Assembly: GCA_964519955.1 (NCBI GenBank)
Contig: CAZFLM010000003.1
Span: 62,001-126,000 of the forward strand
Length of the DNA: 64,000 bases
Direction of reading: 5' to 3'
DNA from: CAZFLM01 sp964519955
Lineage (GTDB): Bacteria > Armatimonadota > Chthonomonadetes > Chthonomonadales > CAJBBX01
Made by a program: the position numbers and the translations under genes. How positions within the stretch are numbered: position 1 is the first letter of the stretch; each line of letters begins with the position of its first letter. The notes below the pieces were generated by a model. The model saw only the letters and a list, made by a program, of their open reading frames with translations, had not been told where the DNA came from and did not search any database. Positions 15,949 to 25,207 of this stretch are shown here, piece after piece.

Positions 15949-16635
15949 GTGAAGGTACTGGTCATCGAAGACGACACCGGGATCGCCAACCTGGTTCGCC
16001 GGGGTCTGGAGCAATCGCACTGCGTCGTCGACATCGCCGCGGACGGCGCGGCCGGCCTACAGATGGCGCTTGAGAGCAGCTACACCGTCATCGTACTCGA
16101 CCTGATGCTGCCCAAGCTGGACGGGTGGAAGGTGTGCGAGGAGCTACGCTCGCGGCGCGTTCGCACGCCCATCCTGATGCTCACCGCGCGGGCGGCGCTG
16201 GACGAGCGTGTCCGCGGCCTTGAGATCGGCGCCGACGACTACCTGCCGAAGCCCTTCGAGTTCCCCGAGCTGCTGGCCCGCGTCCGAGCCCTCGCCCGCC
16301 GCGACAAGATGCACAAGACCCGCGTCATCCAGGTGGCGGACCTCGTCATCGACACCGCGCAGCACCGCGTCACGCGAGCAGGCGCCGAGATAGGACTGAG
16401 CCAGCGCGAGTACGACCTGCTGGAGGCCCTGGCCGGGCACGAAGGGCAGGTGCTGACGCGCGAGGTGATCCAGGAGCGCATCTGGATGGACGACGACTCG
16501 TGCTCCAACGTGGTCGACGTGTACATCGGGATGCTGCGCAAGAAGATCGATGCCGGCCACGACGTGAAGCTGATCCAGACTGTCCGCGGCGTCGGCTACT
16601 CGCTCCGCACCCCCGACCCGGAGGACGCGCCGTGA
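15949..16635 (+). CDS. OmpR-family response regulator
   Basis: 228 aa. Receiver domain 1-115 with acidic pocket E7/D8/D9, phosphoacceptor D51 (VLDLMLP), T79 and K101 (LPKPFE). A C-terminal winged-helix DNA-binding domain covers about 130-220 (LSQREYDLLEALAGHEGQVL, VDVYIGMLRKKID, VRGVGYSL). A GTG start follows GGAGGA by 4 nt. The stop overlaps the GTG of the sensor kinase gene (GTGA), so the two are translationally coupled. It has a plausible own operator upstream. The stimulus is unknown. Confidence 0.95.
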   Translation: MKVLVIEDDTGIANLVRRGLEQSHCVVDIAADGAAGLQMALESSYTVIVLDLMLPKLDGWKVCEELRSRRVRTPILMLTARAALDERVRGLEIGADDYLPKPFEFPELLARVRALARRDKMHKTRVIQVADLVIDTAQHRVTRAGAEIGLSQREYDLLEALAGHEGQVLTREVIQERIWMDDDSCSNVVDVYIGMLRKKIDAGHDVKLIQTVRGVGYSLRTPDPEDAP

Positions 16636-18116
16636 GCCCCGCCCGAGGCTGGTCCGCCCTCCGATCCCGGCTGGCGCTGCGCCCGCGCTCCATCCGCACC
16701 CAGGTCGTGCTGTGGAACGTGCTGACGCTGGCCGTCCTGCTCGTGGCGCTCGAAGCCGTCACCTACACCCTCGCCCGGCGTGCCATGCTGTCCGGCGTCG
16801 ATCAGCACCTGCGCCTCCGCACGCGCGGCATGGTCGAACGGATGCGCCACGAGGACAGCGAAGGCATGCTCGGCCGCCCGCACGACGGCCCCGGGCGCGA
16901 CTTCGGCGGCGGACCTCCCGGCGAGCGCGGACCTGAAGGCGGCGGGGGGCGCCAGGACAACCGCCCGCGCGTGTTCGATGCCCAGGGCAAGTCGATGGGT
17001 CCGCAGGCCGAGGCGCCGTGGGATGCCGCGGCGGTCCACGATACTGCCCGAGGGCGAGAGCGGTTCACCGACGTGGCGCTGGACGACGTGCCGATGCGGG
17101 TGCTGACGGTGCCGGTCGTCGTGCGCAGCCAGGTCCGGGCGGTCGTCCAGGCCGCCGTCCCAACGGATCAGGTGCAGTCGGCCCTCGTCAGTCTGGCGCG
17201 CACGCTGCTGCTCCTGCTCCCGGTTGCTCTCGCGCTGGCGGCGGTTGGCGGGCAGTTCCTGGCGGGCCGCGTCCTGCGCCCGGTCGGCAGGCTCTCCAAG
17301 GCGGCCGAGCGCATCGGAGCCGAGGCCATCACGCAGCGGCTACCCTCCGCCGGCGCCGACGAGTTCGCGAGCCTGGCCGGCACGATGAACGGCATGCTGG
17401 CGCGCCTGGAGACCGGCTTCCGCGAGCAGCAACGCCTCGTCGAGCTGCAGCGCCAGTTCGTCGCGGACGCCTCGCACGAGCTGCGCACGCCGCTCACGCT
17501 CATCAAGGGGTCGACCAGCCTCTGCAAGAGCGGCGACCCGACGCCCGACGACTACCGCCAGAGCATCGACGAGATCGACCGCGCCGCCGCATCCATGTCG
17601 AGCCTGGTGCAGGACCTGCTGCTCCTCGCCCGCGCCGACGGCGACCAGCTTGGCCGCAACCCCATCGAGCTGCCCATCGGCGAGGCGCTGCGGATGGCGA
17701 GGTCCGCCGTCGCTCACGGCAGCCGGAACGTGGCAATCCGGCTGGATGTCGACGACGAGGCGCTGTGCATCCTGGGCAACGAGGGAGAGATCACGCGCCT
17801 CTTCACCAACCTGTTCGAGAACGCCGTCCGCTACTCGCCCGACGGCGCAACGGTGACCGCGAAGGCCTGGCGCGAGGACGGCGACGCGTGCGTCACGGTG
17901 TCGGACACGGGCATCGGCATCGCGCCGGAGCACCTTCCGCACCTGGGCGAGCGGTTCTACCGCGTCGACCAGTCGCGCACCCGCGAGGGAGCCGGCGGCG
18001 CGGGCCTCGGCCTGTCCATCTGCCGCAGCATCGTGGCCGCGCACCGAGGCTCCATCGCGTTCGAGAGCGAGCCGGGCATGGGTACCACGGTCACGGTGCG
18101 GCTGCCGGCGGCGTAG
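16632..18116 (+). CDS. Membrane sensor histidine kinase (EnvZ/CusS type)
   Basis: 494 aa, starting with GTG inside the preceding stop codon. Membrane segment at about 24-47, an extracytoplasmic region (48-185) with a Gly/Pro-rich stretch near 83-112, a second membrane segment at about 190-212 (LLLLLPVALALAAVGG), and a HAMP domain (213-265). HisKA carries H282 (ASHELRTP). HATPase_c has N397 (LFENAVRYSP), D425 (SDTGIGI) and a Gly-rich lid GAGGAGLGLS. It phosphorylates the partner regulator. The short periplasmic domain with no metal motif gives no clue to the signal. Confidence 0.95.
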   Translation: MSPARGWSALRSRLALRPRSIRTQVVLWNVLTLAVLLVALEAVTYTLARRAMLSGVDQHLRLRTRGMVERMRHEDSEGMLGRPHDGPGRDFGGGPPGERGPEGGGGRQDNRPRVFDAQGKSMGPQAEAPWDAAAVHDTARGRERFTDVALDDVPMRVLTVPVVVRSQVRAVVQAAVPTDQVQSALVSLARTLLLLLPVALALAAVGGQFLAGRVLRPVGRLSKAAERIGAEAITQRLPSAGADEFASLAGTMNGMLARLETGFREQQRLVELQRQFVADASHELRTPLTLIKGSTSLCKSGDPTPDDYRQSIDEIDRAAASMSSLVQDLLLLARADGDQLGRNPIELPIGEALRMARSAVAHGSRNVAIRLDVDDEALCILGNEGEITRLFTNLFENAVRYSPDGATVTAKAWREDGDACVTVSDTGIGIAPEHLPHLGERFYRVDQSRTREGAGGAGLGLSICRSIVAAHRGSIAFESEPGMGTTVTVRLPAA

Positions 18117-18412
18117 GGCGGTAGCCCAGCTGCCGCGCACCAGTCCCACCTCCAACACAGGCCCGGCATTCGCCCACGCGGCGCGTGCCGCCATCCAGCC
18201 AGCCCCCCGCGACACGCTTCACCCTACCGTACCCCGGCCTCCCGCGGCGTCTGGCCCGCCCGAGGCCTATCGCTCAGGGGCGGACCAGCCGACATTGGAT
18301 CAACAGCGTGTCGCATGCTGGAGCCGGGCTCGCCCGTCGCGCGGGGCAGGGACATGGGCTCCTCACAAGCACACGAGAGACCGCGCCCGCGGCGCGCGAT
18401 TGAGGGGTAGCG

Positions 18413-19348
18413 ATGCTGATTTCGGTATGCGTTGGTTCCGTGCGTGGCAACACGGTCGGCCACCTGGCGGCCTCGCTTCTGGAGCAGACGTGGCGCGACT
18501 GGGAACTGCTCATCATCGCCCAGGGAGACGATCCGGGTCTGCGAGACGCGATGGGCAGACTGGCAGACATGGACCCCCGGATACGCTGCCGCCACGTCGA
18601 GTTCACCGGCAAGTGCCGCGCGCTGAATGAGGCGGTGAACATGGCTCGCGGCGATGTGGTCGCGATCACGGACGACGACTGCGAGGCGGCCCCGGACTGG
18701 CTCGCGGTCATCGCCGAGTGCTTCCTCCGGGACCCGACGGTCGGCATTGTAGCCGGCGACGTGCTGCCGGCCGCGGCCGACGGCAGGCGCATATCGGTAT
18801 GCCCGGCAACTCGCACCATCGAGTGTGTCTACCGGCCGAAGGCAGCACCGGACGGAGCCCCGCCGGGCTTCTACTACGGAGGCGCCAACCTGGCGATGCT
18901 GCGCACGACGATCGAGGCGGTCGGGCCATTCGACGAGGTCCTGGGGCCGGGGGCGCCTTTCCGAGCGGCCGAGGATGTGGACTTCGGGCTGCGCGCTGAG
19001 GTGGCAGGCATCGCCGTCCACACAACGCCCCGCTCTGTGGTTGTGCACACGCACGGCCGCCGGTACGGAGTGCGCGCGGCCCTGCGCCTCCGCCGCGACT
19101 ACGCGTACGGCGGAGGCGCTCTGGGAGCCAAGCTCAGGCTCTGCGAACACCGGCTCGACAACGTGTGGAACGCCCCGAGAGGCGGAGCCGCCATCGTGGG
19201 ATCGGTGGTGCGCAACCCGGTGCGCGGCACCCTCGCCATCTTCGAGGGCCAGTACCGGAGGATGGGCTTCCGCGACTATCTACGAGGCTACAGCATCGAC
19301 AACCGCTCGGTATCGGTTCCCAGAGCCCCGACGGAGGCGAAGGCCTGA
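18413..19348 (+). CDS. Family 2 glycosyltransferase
   Basis: 311-aa GT-A fold transferase with no membrane segment. Nucleotide-sugar binding region at the N-terminus (ISVCVGSVRGN, WRDWELLIIAQGDD), the metal-binding DDD at 87-89 (AITDDDCEAAPDW), an acceptor-site motif YYGGANLAMLR and a catalytic-type RAAEDVDFGLR. The C-terminus is basic and aromatic (YRRMGFRDYLRGY), perhaps peripheral to the membrane. GAGGGG precedes the ATG. The next gene is a polytopic GT-C-like protein 430 bp downstream, which suggests a surface glycan or glycolipid task. Donor and acceptor unknown. Confidence 0.88.
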   Translation: MLISVCVGSVRGNTVGHLAASLLEQTWRDWELLIIAQGDDPGLRDAMGRLADMDPRIRCRHVEFTGKCRALNEAVNMARGDVVAITDDDCEAAPDWLAVIAECFLRDPTVGIVAGDVLPAAADGRRISVCPATRTIECVYRPKAAPDGAPPGFYYGGANLAMLRTTIEAVGPFDEVLGPGAPFRAAEDVDFGLRAEVAGIAVHTTPRSVVVHTHGRRYGVRAALRLRRDYAYGGGALGAKLRLCEHRLDNVWNAPRGGAAIVGSVVRNPVRGTLAIFEGQYRRMGFRDYLRGYSIDNRSVSVPRAPTEAKA

Positions 19349-19778
19349 GGGCCGCACCGGCCTCCGCCCATAGGCAACCGGTGCCGATTGGCCGCGGCAG
19401 CGGCGATAGCGGGCGAGGCTGTGAGCGAGGGGGCTGCTCACGCTGCAGATGCGCTCTTCTGCGAGGGAAGTGCCGGCGAGGTAGACGCGCGCCAGAGCGT
19501 CGAGTGCTCCGCGGGCGGGGAGGGGTAGGCCGGCTGCGGTTGGCCAGACTTCCGGAGCCGTTACGAAGGGATGTACCAGGGCACACACGAAGACGTGTGC
19601 TGGAACCCGGTGCTCGCAGTGCCTCCAGCCAAGTGCGCACCACATCTCCTGGGACAGAGGGGGATGCGACGGAGACGACCCGAGTGGCATCGCCTCGCGT
19701 AGCCGCACAAGCAACCATGGTGCGCCCACGGGAACCGACGTCGTCGGACTGCCGGCTTGGGCGCACACGGAGGTAGCG
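19349..19778. other. 430-bp gap between the two glycosyltransferase genes, nothing recognised
   Basis: The minus strand stays open from 19834 to 19280, but its translation is Arg/Pro/Ala-rich and matches nothing I know. No hairpin repeat of the families seen elsewhere is present. The last 10 bases form the GGAGGTAGCG ribosome binding site of the next gene. Confidence 0.5.
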
Positions 19779-21653
19779 ATGATGTACCAGTCGCCAGTCA
19801 GCGCACTGCCGCTCCTGTACGACCCACCATTCACGGTCTGGATGCTCGCATTGGGACTTGCGCTGGGCTATCGGCTCCTGCGCGTGCTCCGGGTACCGCT
19901 CGGCGATGCCACGCCTCTGGAGCGGGCCGTCCTGTCGGCCTGCGTGGGCCTGGGCGTGCAGCAGTATGTCGCGTTCGGCCTCGGCATCGCCGGTGCGCTG
20001 CGCCCGGCAGCCATCTGGGCAGCACTCATCATCGAGACAGTCGCGCTCGGCCCCGACATCGTGCGGATCGCGCGTGCCGCCGCCCGAAGCCTCGCAACGC
20101 GTTGGCGACACCGCCCGTCGACGGCCGTCTGCCTGCTGGTCGCCGCGGTCGTGCTCGCACTGGTCCCGATGTACCTGCAGGCAATGGCCCCCTGCACCGA
20201 CCCGGATGGGCTGAGCCACCGCCTCACACCAGCGAAGCGGTGGCTCCAGCAAGGGAATCTCGACCATCTGCCGACGATCACGATGTCGCTGTGGCCGATG
20301 GGCGGCGACATGCTGTACGTCATCGGCCTGGGCATCTGGAGCGACACCGCCGCCAAGACGATGCACTTCCTGTTCGGGGCACTGATGCTGCTGGGAGCGT
20401 TTGCGCTGGGGCGGCGCCTTGCCGGCGAGACGGTGGGAGCCGCAGCCATGGCGCTCTGCGTCCTGCGCCTGAAGACCCCGCCGGATCTCTTGGGCATGTT
20501 CGGCTCAGCGTACATGGACCTGGCAGTGGGCGCGGCAGTCACAGCCAGCCTGCTCTCCTGGGCCATCTGGAGAGACACGCGACACAACGGCTGGCTTGCG
20601 GTAGTCGGCCTCCTGACCGGATTCGCCGCAACCTACAAGCTGCTCATGCTCTCGCTGGGGCCGACGCTCGCCTTGCTGGTCCTGATCGACTTGCGCCGGC
20701 GGCGCGAGCCATGCTTGGGGCGGGCAGCCCAGGTCCTGCTGCTGAGCGCGCTGGTGCCCATGCCGTGGCTCGTGCGCACCTGGAGCATCACCGGCAACCC
20801 TCTTTACCCCATGTTGAGCGGGGTGTTCCCATCGCGCTGGTGGAGCCACGAGACCGGATCCCTGTTCGGTGGCTACATGCGCTACTACAACTGGTCACCG
20901 ACCCGCTCTTGGTCGTTGGCGACTCGCAAGATCATCCTACTCGCATCGACAGCCAGCATTGTGGGGCTCGGCGCGCTCATGACATGGCGCTGGCAAAACC
21001 GACGCGGCGCCGCGCTGGCGGCCGTGATCACGGTGGTCGCCGCTGGCGCCGTGTGGACTACCGGCCCCTACTTCCGCTATTTGGCCCCCATCGCTCCGAC
21101 GGCGGTGGTGCTGGCCCTGGTCTGGCTGGCTGAGCAACGCAGAGTCGCCCGCTTCATACCACAAGCTGCCATCGCGATCGTGGCGCTCACCATCGCTGTG
21201 AGCTTGCCGTCCGCCGCACGCGAAGGACGGACCTCGTTTGCCGTCACCGCGGGCCTGATGTCCAGGGACGCCTACCTCGACAGCAAGATCACCAACATGG
21301 CAGTATGGCGCTACGCGAACGCCAACCTGCCGCAGGACGCCCGGATCGCGCTTGTCGGACCGACCCAGCAGTTCTACTCGGATCGGCCCTGCTACATCGC
21401 GGACCCAGCCATGCAGAACGAGATCCGCCTGTCAAGCTGGGAGGACTTCGTCGCAGACCTGAGGCGCCTTCGCATTCAGTATGCGCTGGTGTCCGACGGC
21501 CTGTACATACCGCCGTGGGCAGGCAGCGGAAACCACTACACGAACCGTATCGACTTCGCGCGCCGCATCGCTGCATCGTGCACACGCCTGACAGGCGCCG
21601 GCCTTGACACACTCTACCGGCTCGACGGGATCTCGGGCACGCGGACGAGGTAG
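19779..21653 (+). CDS. Polytopic membrane glycosyltransferase-like protein (GT-C/PMT type)
   Basis: 624 aa with about ten hydrophobic segments (for example FTVWMLALGLALGY, TAVCLLVAAVVLALVPMYL, LIDLRRR-bounded loops, VLALVWLAEQ). The first large outside loop contains acidic residues D141 and D143 (CTDPDGLSHR) and K/R-rich LTPAKRWLQQG. This resembles the catalytic loop of lipid-phosphate-sugar-dependent mannosyl/arabinosyl transferases. The C-terminal 100 residues form a soluble domain. GGAGGTAGCG precedes tandem ATGs. It would transfer a sugar from a polyprenyl carrier outside the membrane (family inference). Paired with the upstream GT2. Confidence 0.72.
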   Translation: MMYQSPVSALPLLYDPPFTVWMLALGLALGYRLLRVLRVPLGDATPLERAVLSACVGLGVQQYVAFGLGIAGALRPAAIWAALIIETVALGPDIVRIARAAARSLATRWRHRPSTAVCLLVAAVVLALVPMYLQAMAPCTDPDGLSHRLTPAKRWLQQGNLDHLPTITMSLWPMGGDMLYVIGLGIWSDTAAKTMHFLFGALMLLGAFALGRRLAGETVGAAAMALCVLRLKTPPDLLGMFGSAYMDLAVGAAVTASLLSWAIWRDTRHNGWLAVVGLLTGFAATYKLLMLSLGPTLALLVLIDLRRRREPCLGRAAQVLLLSALVPMPWLVRTWSITGNPLYPMLSGVFPSRWWSHETGSLFGGYMRYYNWSPTRSWSLATRKIILLASTASIVGLGALMTWRWQNRRGAALAAVITVVAAGAVWTTGPYFRYLAPIAPTAVVLALVWLAEQRRVARFIPQAAIAIVALTIAVSLPSAAREGRTSFAVTAGLMSRDAYLDSKITNMAVWRYANANLPQDARIALVGPTQQFYSDRPCYIADPAMQNEIRLSSWEDFVADLRRLRIQYALVSDGLYIPPWAGSGNHYTNRIDFARRIAASCTRLTGAGLDTLYRLDGISGTRTR

Positions 21654-21879
21654 CCGCGCCTGGGAGGCGCAGCCCATCGGTCGGCGTCCGAGCCTGGTCC
21701 TGGGCCGCAACACCGGGCTCCGCGCGACGTATGGCATGACGCGCTCCCGCTATGCGCACAGCAGCGACATGAACAGTGTCTCGGATGCGACCACCCGTGC
21801 CATGATCGGCCGGAGCCGCCGCGTGCCCCCGGCGGAAGTCGTACGACGACGACATCCGAGCCACCAGACACTGTCTCGA

Positions 21880-21907
21880 AGGGCCGGCCGCCACCGCGAC
21901 CGGCCCT
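21880..21907. terminator. Hairpin between convergent genes, possible bidirectional terminator
   Basis: AGGGCCGG (21880-21887) and CCGGCCCT (21900-21907) form a perfect 8-bp GC stem with a 12-nt loop between two convergent genes. There is no T-run, only a C/T-rich tail on the plus strand, so termination is uncertain. Confidence 0.4.
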
Positions 21908-21941
21908 CCTCCCCCCTGGCCCCGTGCAAGCCTCGGCCGGA

Positions 21942-22505
21942 TCAGTCTCCGTCTCCGTCGCGGTCGCCGTGCTGCTCGCTCTGGCCGCCGGGCTGAGCGC
22001 CTTGCGCCTGCGCTCCGCCCTGCTGGCCCCCCTCGCGCCCCTCGCCGCGCTCCATGCCGCCCTCATGCTCCTCGGCGCCCTCGCCCTGCCCACGCACCTG
22101 AGCGGCGCCGGCCTGCTTCGGAGGACCACCGTGCTTCATCAGCCCGGACACCGGGCACCAGCCGACCATCGAGCCAAAGGACAGGCCGATGACGACGACG
22201 GCGGCGACCAGCAGCTCCTTCTTCATCCGCATGAACGAGGTCGAGGTGCGGGCCAGATAGGACGTGAGCACCTTCCAGTTGATGCAGAGGTGGATCACGG
22301 CTGCGACAACCATGATCAGCGCGATCACGATGTGCAGGTCGACCCAGCCGCGCCGGTACGAGAGCATCTGCATGAGACCGGCCGGCTTGAAGAACAGCAC
22401 GATGCCGGTGACCGTCAGGACGAGGGTCGAGAGCACCACGCTGAATGTCGCGAAAGCCCTGAGGCTGAAGCCTTGGCTCTTGGTAGCCTGAGATGTCTGT
22501 TCCAT
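21942..22505 (-). CDS. Small membrane protein, DUF4405/cytochrome-b561-like
   Basis: 187 aa. The start at 22505 is fixed by GAGGAG upstream; a frame opening 567 bp further up runs through the cysteine-rich gene and is rejected. Three hydrophobic segments are seen: about 15-37 (FATFSVVLSTLVLTVTGIVLFF), 50-72 with paired His (DLHIVIALIMVVAAVIHLCINW), and 88-106. The His of the second segment could coordinate haem, as in b561-type DUF4405 proteins. The last 60 residues are a low-complexity Gly/Glu/Gln/His/Asp tail (EEHEGGMERGEGREGGQQ), possibly metal-binding. It lies 80 bp downstream of a cysteine-rich small gene. Confidence 0.75.
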   Translation of the reverse strand: MEQTSQATKSQGFSLRAFATFSVVLSTLVLTVTGIVLFFKPAGLMQMLSYRRGWVDLHIVIALIMVVAAVIHLCINWKVLTSYLARTSTSFMRMKKELLVAAVVVIGLSFGSMVGWCPVSGLMKHGGPPKQAGAAQVRGQGEGAEEHEGGMERGEGREGGQQGGAQAQGAQPGGQSEQHGDRDGDGD

Positions 22506-22585
22506 TGCCACGTTCTCCTCTTCAGTGTGCGGCGACGCCCGCCGCCTGGCTATCCGTCTGCCCGGTTGCCGGGCTCGTTGTCTCG

Positions 22586-22849
22586 CTACGCGACGTGCAG
22601 TGCGACGCGCCGGTGGGAGGTCAGGCGTCGCCGGGCCCGCTTGCGGATCACGTCGCCAAGCAGCAGGATCGCGGAGACCGGTCGGGGCGCCGGCTGAACG
22701 GTCATCGCCGCCTCCCACGCGTTCCACGGACACCCGCCGCACCCGAACTTCGCCGCCCCGGCGCAAGCCACACCCGTGTCCCACGTGCAGGCGCAGTCCA
22801 GGTGCTCGGTAGGAGTTGCCATCGCCTGTGCTCGTGCCATCGTAGTCAC
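22586..22849 (-). CDS. Small cysteine-rich protein, possible metal or Fe-S carrier
   Basis: 87 aa. A perfect GGAGGTGA precedes the ATG, which argues that this is a real gene. Five cysteines (C16, C18, C26, C34, C37) are arranged as CAC-x7-C-x7-CGGC, and the rest of the protein has none. The C-terminal half is basic (RKRARRRLTSHRR). Not recognised as a named family. It is followed by the membrane DUF4405 gene, so the pair may handle electrons or a metal at the membrane (inference only). The gene upstream is divergent. Confidence 0.65.
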   Translation of the reverse strand: MTTMARAQAMATPTEHLDCACTWDTGVACAGAAKFGCGGCPWNAWEAAMTVQPAPRPVSAILLLGDVIRKRARRRLTSHRRVALHVA

Positions 22850-23037
22850 CTCCGGCTGCGCGTCCGGCTTGCCCGCGCTTCAATATGCCTAGTCTACGAT
22901 GGGCACATGAGAACCACATGAAACCGCGCGGGCTGTGACGCACTCCGCAGTCTGCCGGGCGCGGTACCATATGGGCGTGCCCGGCACGCACGACCGCGCC
23001 GTGGCCGAACGCGCAACCGGAGAGGACCATCCCCGCC

Positions 23038-25131
23038 ATGAGTCTCGCGATCTTGACCCCCTTGCTCGCCATCGGCGTGCTGCTGTCTCTGTCACTCGCC
23101 GTCGTGCCCGAGGCGGCCGCCCAGTTCCGCCCGCCGGCTGTGCCGCTCGTCGACCATGACCCCTACTTCTGCGTCTGGTCGTTCGACGACAAGCTGACCG
23201 ATGGCTGGACGCGGCACTGGACCGGCGCCAACAACGCGATGTGCGGCCTCGCCAGCATCGACGGCGCGACCTACCGCTACGCCGGGGGGCAGCCGGACAA
23301 GACGCCGGCGATGGAGCAGACCGGCCTCGAGGTGCTGCCCACGCGGACCGTCTACCGGTTCCAGGCGGCGGGCGTCGACCTGACCCTCACCTTCCTGACC
23401 CCGGCCCTGCCGCATGACCTCGACGTTCTGTCGCGCCCGCTGACCTACCTGACGTGGAGCGTGCGCTCGACCGACGGCAAGAAGCACGCCGTGAAGCTCT
23501 ACTACGACATCACGGCCGAGTGGGCGGTCAACACCACCGATCAGAAGGTGCAGTGGTCGCGCGTGCGAGCCGGCGCCGTCGATGCGATGCGCGTGGGCAC
23601 CGTCGAACAGCCCGTCCTGGCGACGGTCGGCGACAACCGCCGCATCGACTGGGGCTACGCCTACCTGGGCCTGCCGAACAGCGGCGACCTCGCCAAGGGC
23701 GTCTCGTCGGTGATGGGCAATGGCGACGCAGTCCGGGCGCAGTTCGCCACGAGCGGCACGCTGCCGGACTGCGACGACCTGGCCATGCCGCGCGCCGCGC
23801 AGCAGCGCTGGCCCGTCCTCGCATGCTCGTTCGACCTCGGCCAGGTCGGCGCGGACGCAGTCGAGAAGCTGGCGCTGGTGGCCTACGATGACGAGTGGTC
23901 CATCGAGCTGCTGGACCGCAGGCTGCGCCCCTACTGGCGGCGGAACGGGATGGACGCGCAGGGCCTGCTGACGACGGCTCTGAACGAGTACGAGGCCCTC
24001 GACAAGCGCTGCAAGGGCTTCGACGCGGAGTTCGTGGCGGACATGAAGAAGCTGGGCGGCGACCAGTACGTCGGCCTGGCGACGCTCGCCTATCGCCAGT
24101 CGCTGTCCGCCAACAAGATCGCGGCGGACTTTGACGGCGCTCCGGCCATGTTCCCGAAGGAGAACTTCAGCAACGGGTGCATCGCCACGGTCGACGTGCA
24201 CTACCCGGCGTCGCCGCTCTACCTGCTGATGAGCCCCACGATGCTGAAGGCGCAGCTCACGCCGGTCCTCGACTACGCCTCGTCGGCCCGCTGGAAGTTC
24301 CCCTTCGCACCGCACGACATGGGCACCTATCCCCTCGCGAACGGGCAGGTATACGGCGGCGGCGAGCGGACCGAGGAGAACCAGATGCCCGTCGAGGAGT
24401 GCGGCAACATGCTCCTCATGATGGCGGCGCTGGCGAAGGCGGATGCAAACGCGGACTACTCGCTGAAGTACTGGCCGACCGTCACCAAGTGGGCCGACTT
24501 CCTGCTGCAGAAGGGGCTCGACCCCGAGAACCAGCTCTGCACCGACGACTTCGCCGGCCACCTGGCGCACAACACCAACCTGTCGCTCAAGGCCATCCTG
24601 GCCATCGGCGCCTACTCCACGCTGGCCGACATGGCGGGCAAGAAGGACGCCGCGGCTACCTACCGCAAGTCGGCGCAGGAGATGGCCGCCAAGTGGCAGG
24701 AGATGGCGAAGGATGGCGACCACTTCCGCCTCGCCTTCGACCGGCCCGGCACCTGGAGCCAGAAGTACAACCTCGTGTGGGACCGCATCCTGGGGCTGAA
24801 CCTGTTCCCGATGTCCGTCGCCCAGACGGAGGTGGCCTACTACAAGACCAGGCTGGCGAAGTACGGCCTGCCGCTGGACAACCGCAGCACCTACACGAAG
24901 ACCGACTGGGAAGTCTGGACCGCCACGCTCACCGGCAAGCGCGAGGACTTCGACGCGCTGATGGCGCACGTGTACGCGTTCATGAACGAGACGCCCAGCC
25001 GCGTGCCGCTGACGGACTGGTACGAGACGCCGGACGCCAAGATGGTCGGCTTCCGCGCGCGCTCCGTGGTCGGCGGCATCTTCCTCCCAGCGCTGTACGA
25101 CGAGGCGCTGTGGAAGAAATGGCGCCAGTAG
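23038..25131 (+). CDS. Secreted glutaminase-A-like protein (DUF5127/DUF4965/DUF1793)
   Basis: 697 aa with a signal peptide (LAIGVLLSLSLAVVPEAAA). After the cleavage site comes a beta-rich domain (PPAVPLVDHDPYFCVWSF, WTGANNAMCGL) typical of the DUF4964/5127 front part of fungal and bacterial GtaA proteins. An (alpha/alpha)6-type barrel follows (TLAYRQSLSANKI, FPKENFSNGCIATVDVHYPASPLYL, FPFAPHDMGTYPLANG, MPVEECGNMLLMMAA, YNLVWDRILGLNLFP). The family is named for glutaminase activity, but the fold also fits glycosidases, so the substrate is open; the neighbourhood favours a glycan. A strong GC hairpin lies between this gene and the next. A possible GGAGAGG lies 14 nt upstream of the start. Confidence 0.75.
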   Translation: MSLAILTPLLAIGVLLSLSLAVVPEAAAQFRPPAVPLVDHDPYFCVWSFDDKLTDGWTRHWTGANNAMCGLASIDGATYRYAGGQPDKTPAMEQTGLEVLPTRTVYRFQAAGVDLTLTFLTPALPHDLDVLSRPLTYLTWSVRSTDGKKHAVKLYYDITAEWAVNTTDQKVQWSRVRAGAVDAMRVGTVEQPVLATVGDNRRIDWGYAYLGLPNSGDLAKGVSSVMGNGDAVRAQFATSGTLPDCDDLAMPRAAQQRWPVLACSFDLGQVGADAVEKLALVAYDDEWSIELLDRRLRPYWRRNGMDAQGLLTTALNEYEALDKRCKGFDAEFVADMKKLGGDQYVGLATLAYRQSLSANKIAADFDGAPAMFPKENFSNGCIATVDVHYPASPLYLLMSPTMLKAQLTPVLDYASSARWKFPFAPHDMGTYPLANGQVYGGGERTEENQMPVEECGNMLLMMAALAKADANADYSLKYWPTVTKWADFLLQKGLDPENQLCTDDFAGHLAHNTNLSLKAILAIGAYSTLADMAGKKDAAATYRKSAQEMAAKWQEMAKDGDHFRLAFDRPGTWSQKYNLVWDRILGLNLFPMSVAQTEVAYYKTRLAKYGLPLDNRSTYTKTDWEVWTATLTGKREDFDALMAHVYAFMNETPSRVPLTDWYETPDAKMVGFRARSVVGGIFLPALYDEALWKKWRQ

Positions 25132-25142
25132 GAAGCATCGAC

Positions 25143-25187
25143 GCAAACGGGCCGGCCTGTCGCGCAAGCGCCGGCCGGCCCGCTTGC
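25143..25187 (+). terminator. Strong hairpin between the glutaminase-like and isomerase genes
   Basis: Arms 25143-25157 and 25173-25187 (GCAAACGGGCCGGCC with GGCCGGCCCGCTTGC) pair at 14 of 15 positions with a 15-nt loop. No T-run follows and the next ribosome binding site begins 7 bp later, so it may act as an attenuator or RNA processing site rather than a full terminator. Confidence 0.5.
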
Positions 25188-25207
25188 ATTCAAGGGGGAG
25201 ACAAGCG

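Noticed and set aside
18117..18412. Possible tRNA or small RNA gene
   Set aside because: No cloverleaf or anticodon-arm pattern could be drawn; no T-run hairpin.
19280..19834. 184-codon minus-strand frame in the gap between glycosyltransferases
   Set aside because: No ribosome binding site, no known motifs, and both ends overlap real genes in antisense; a decayed gene cannot be excluded.
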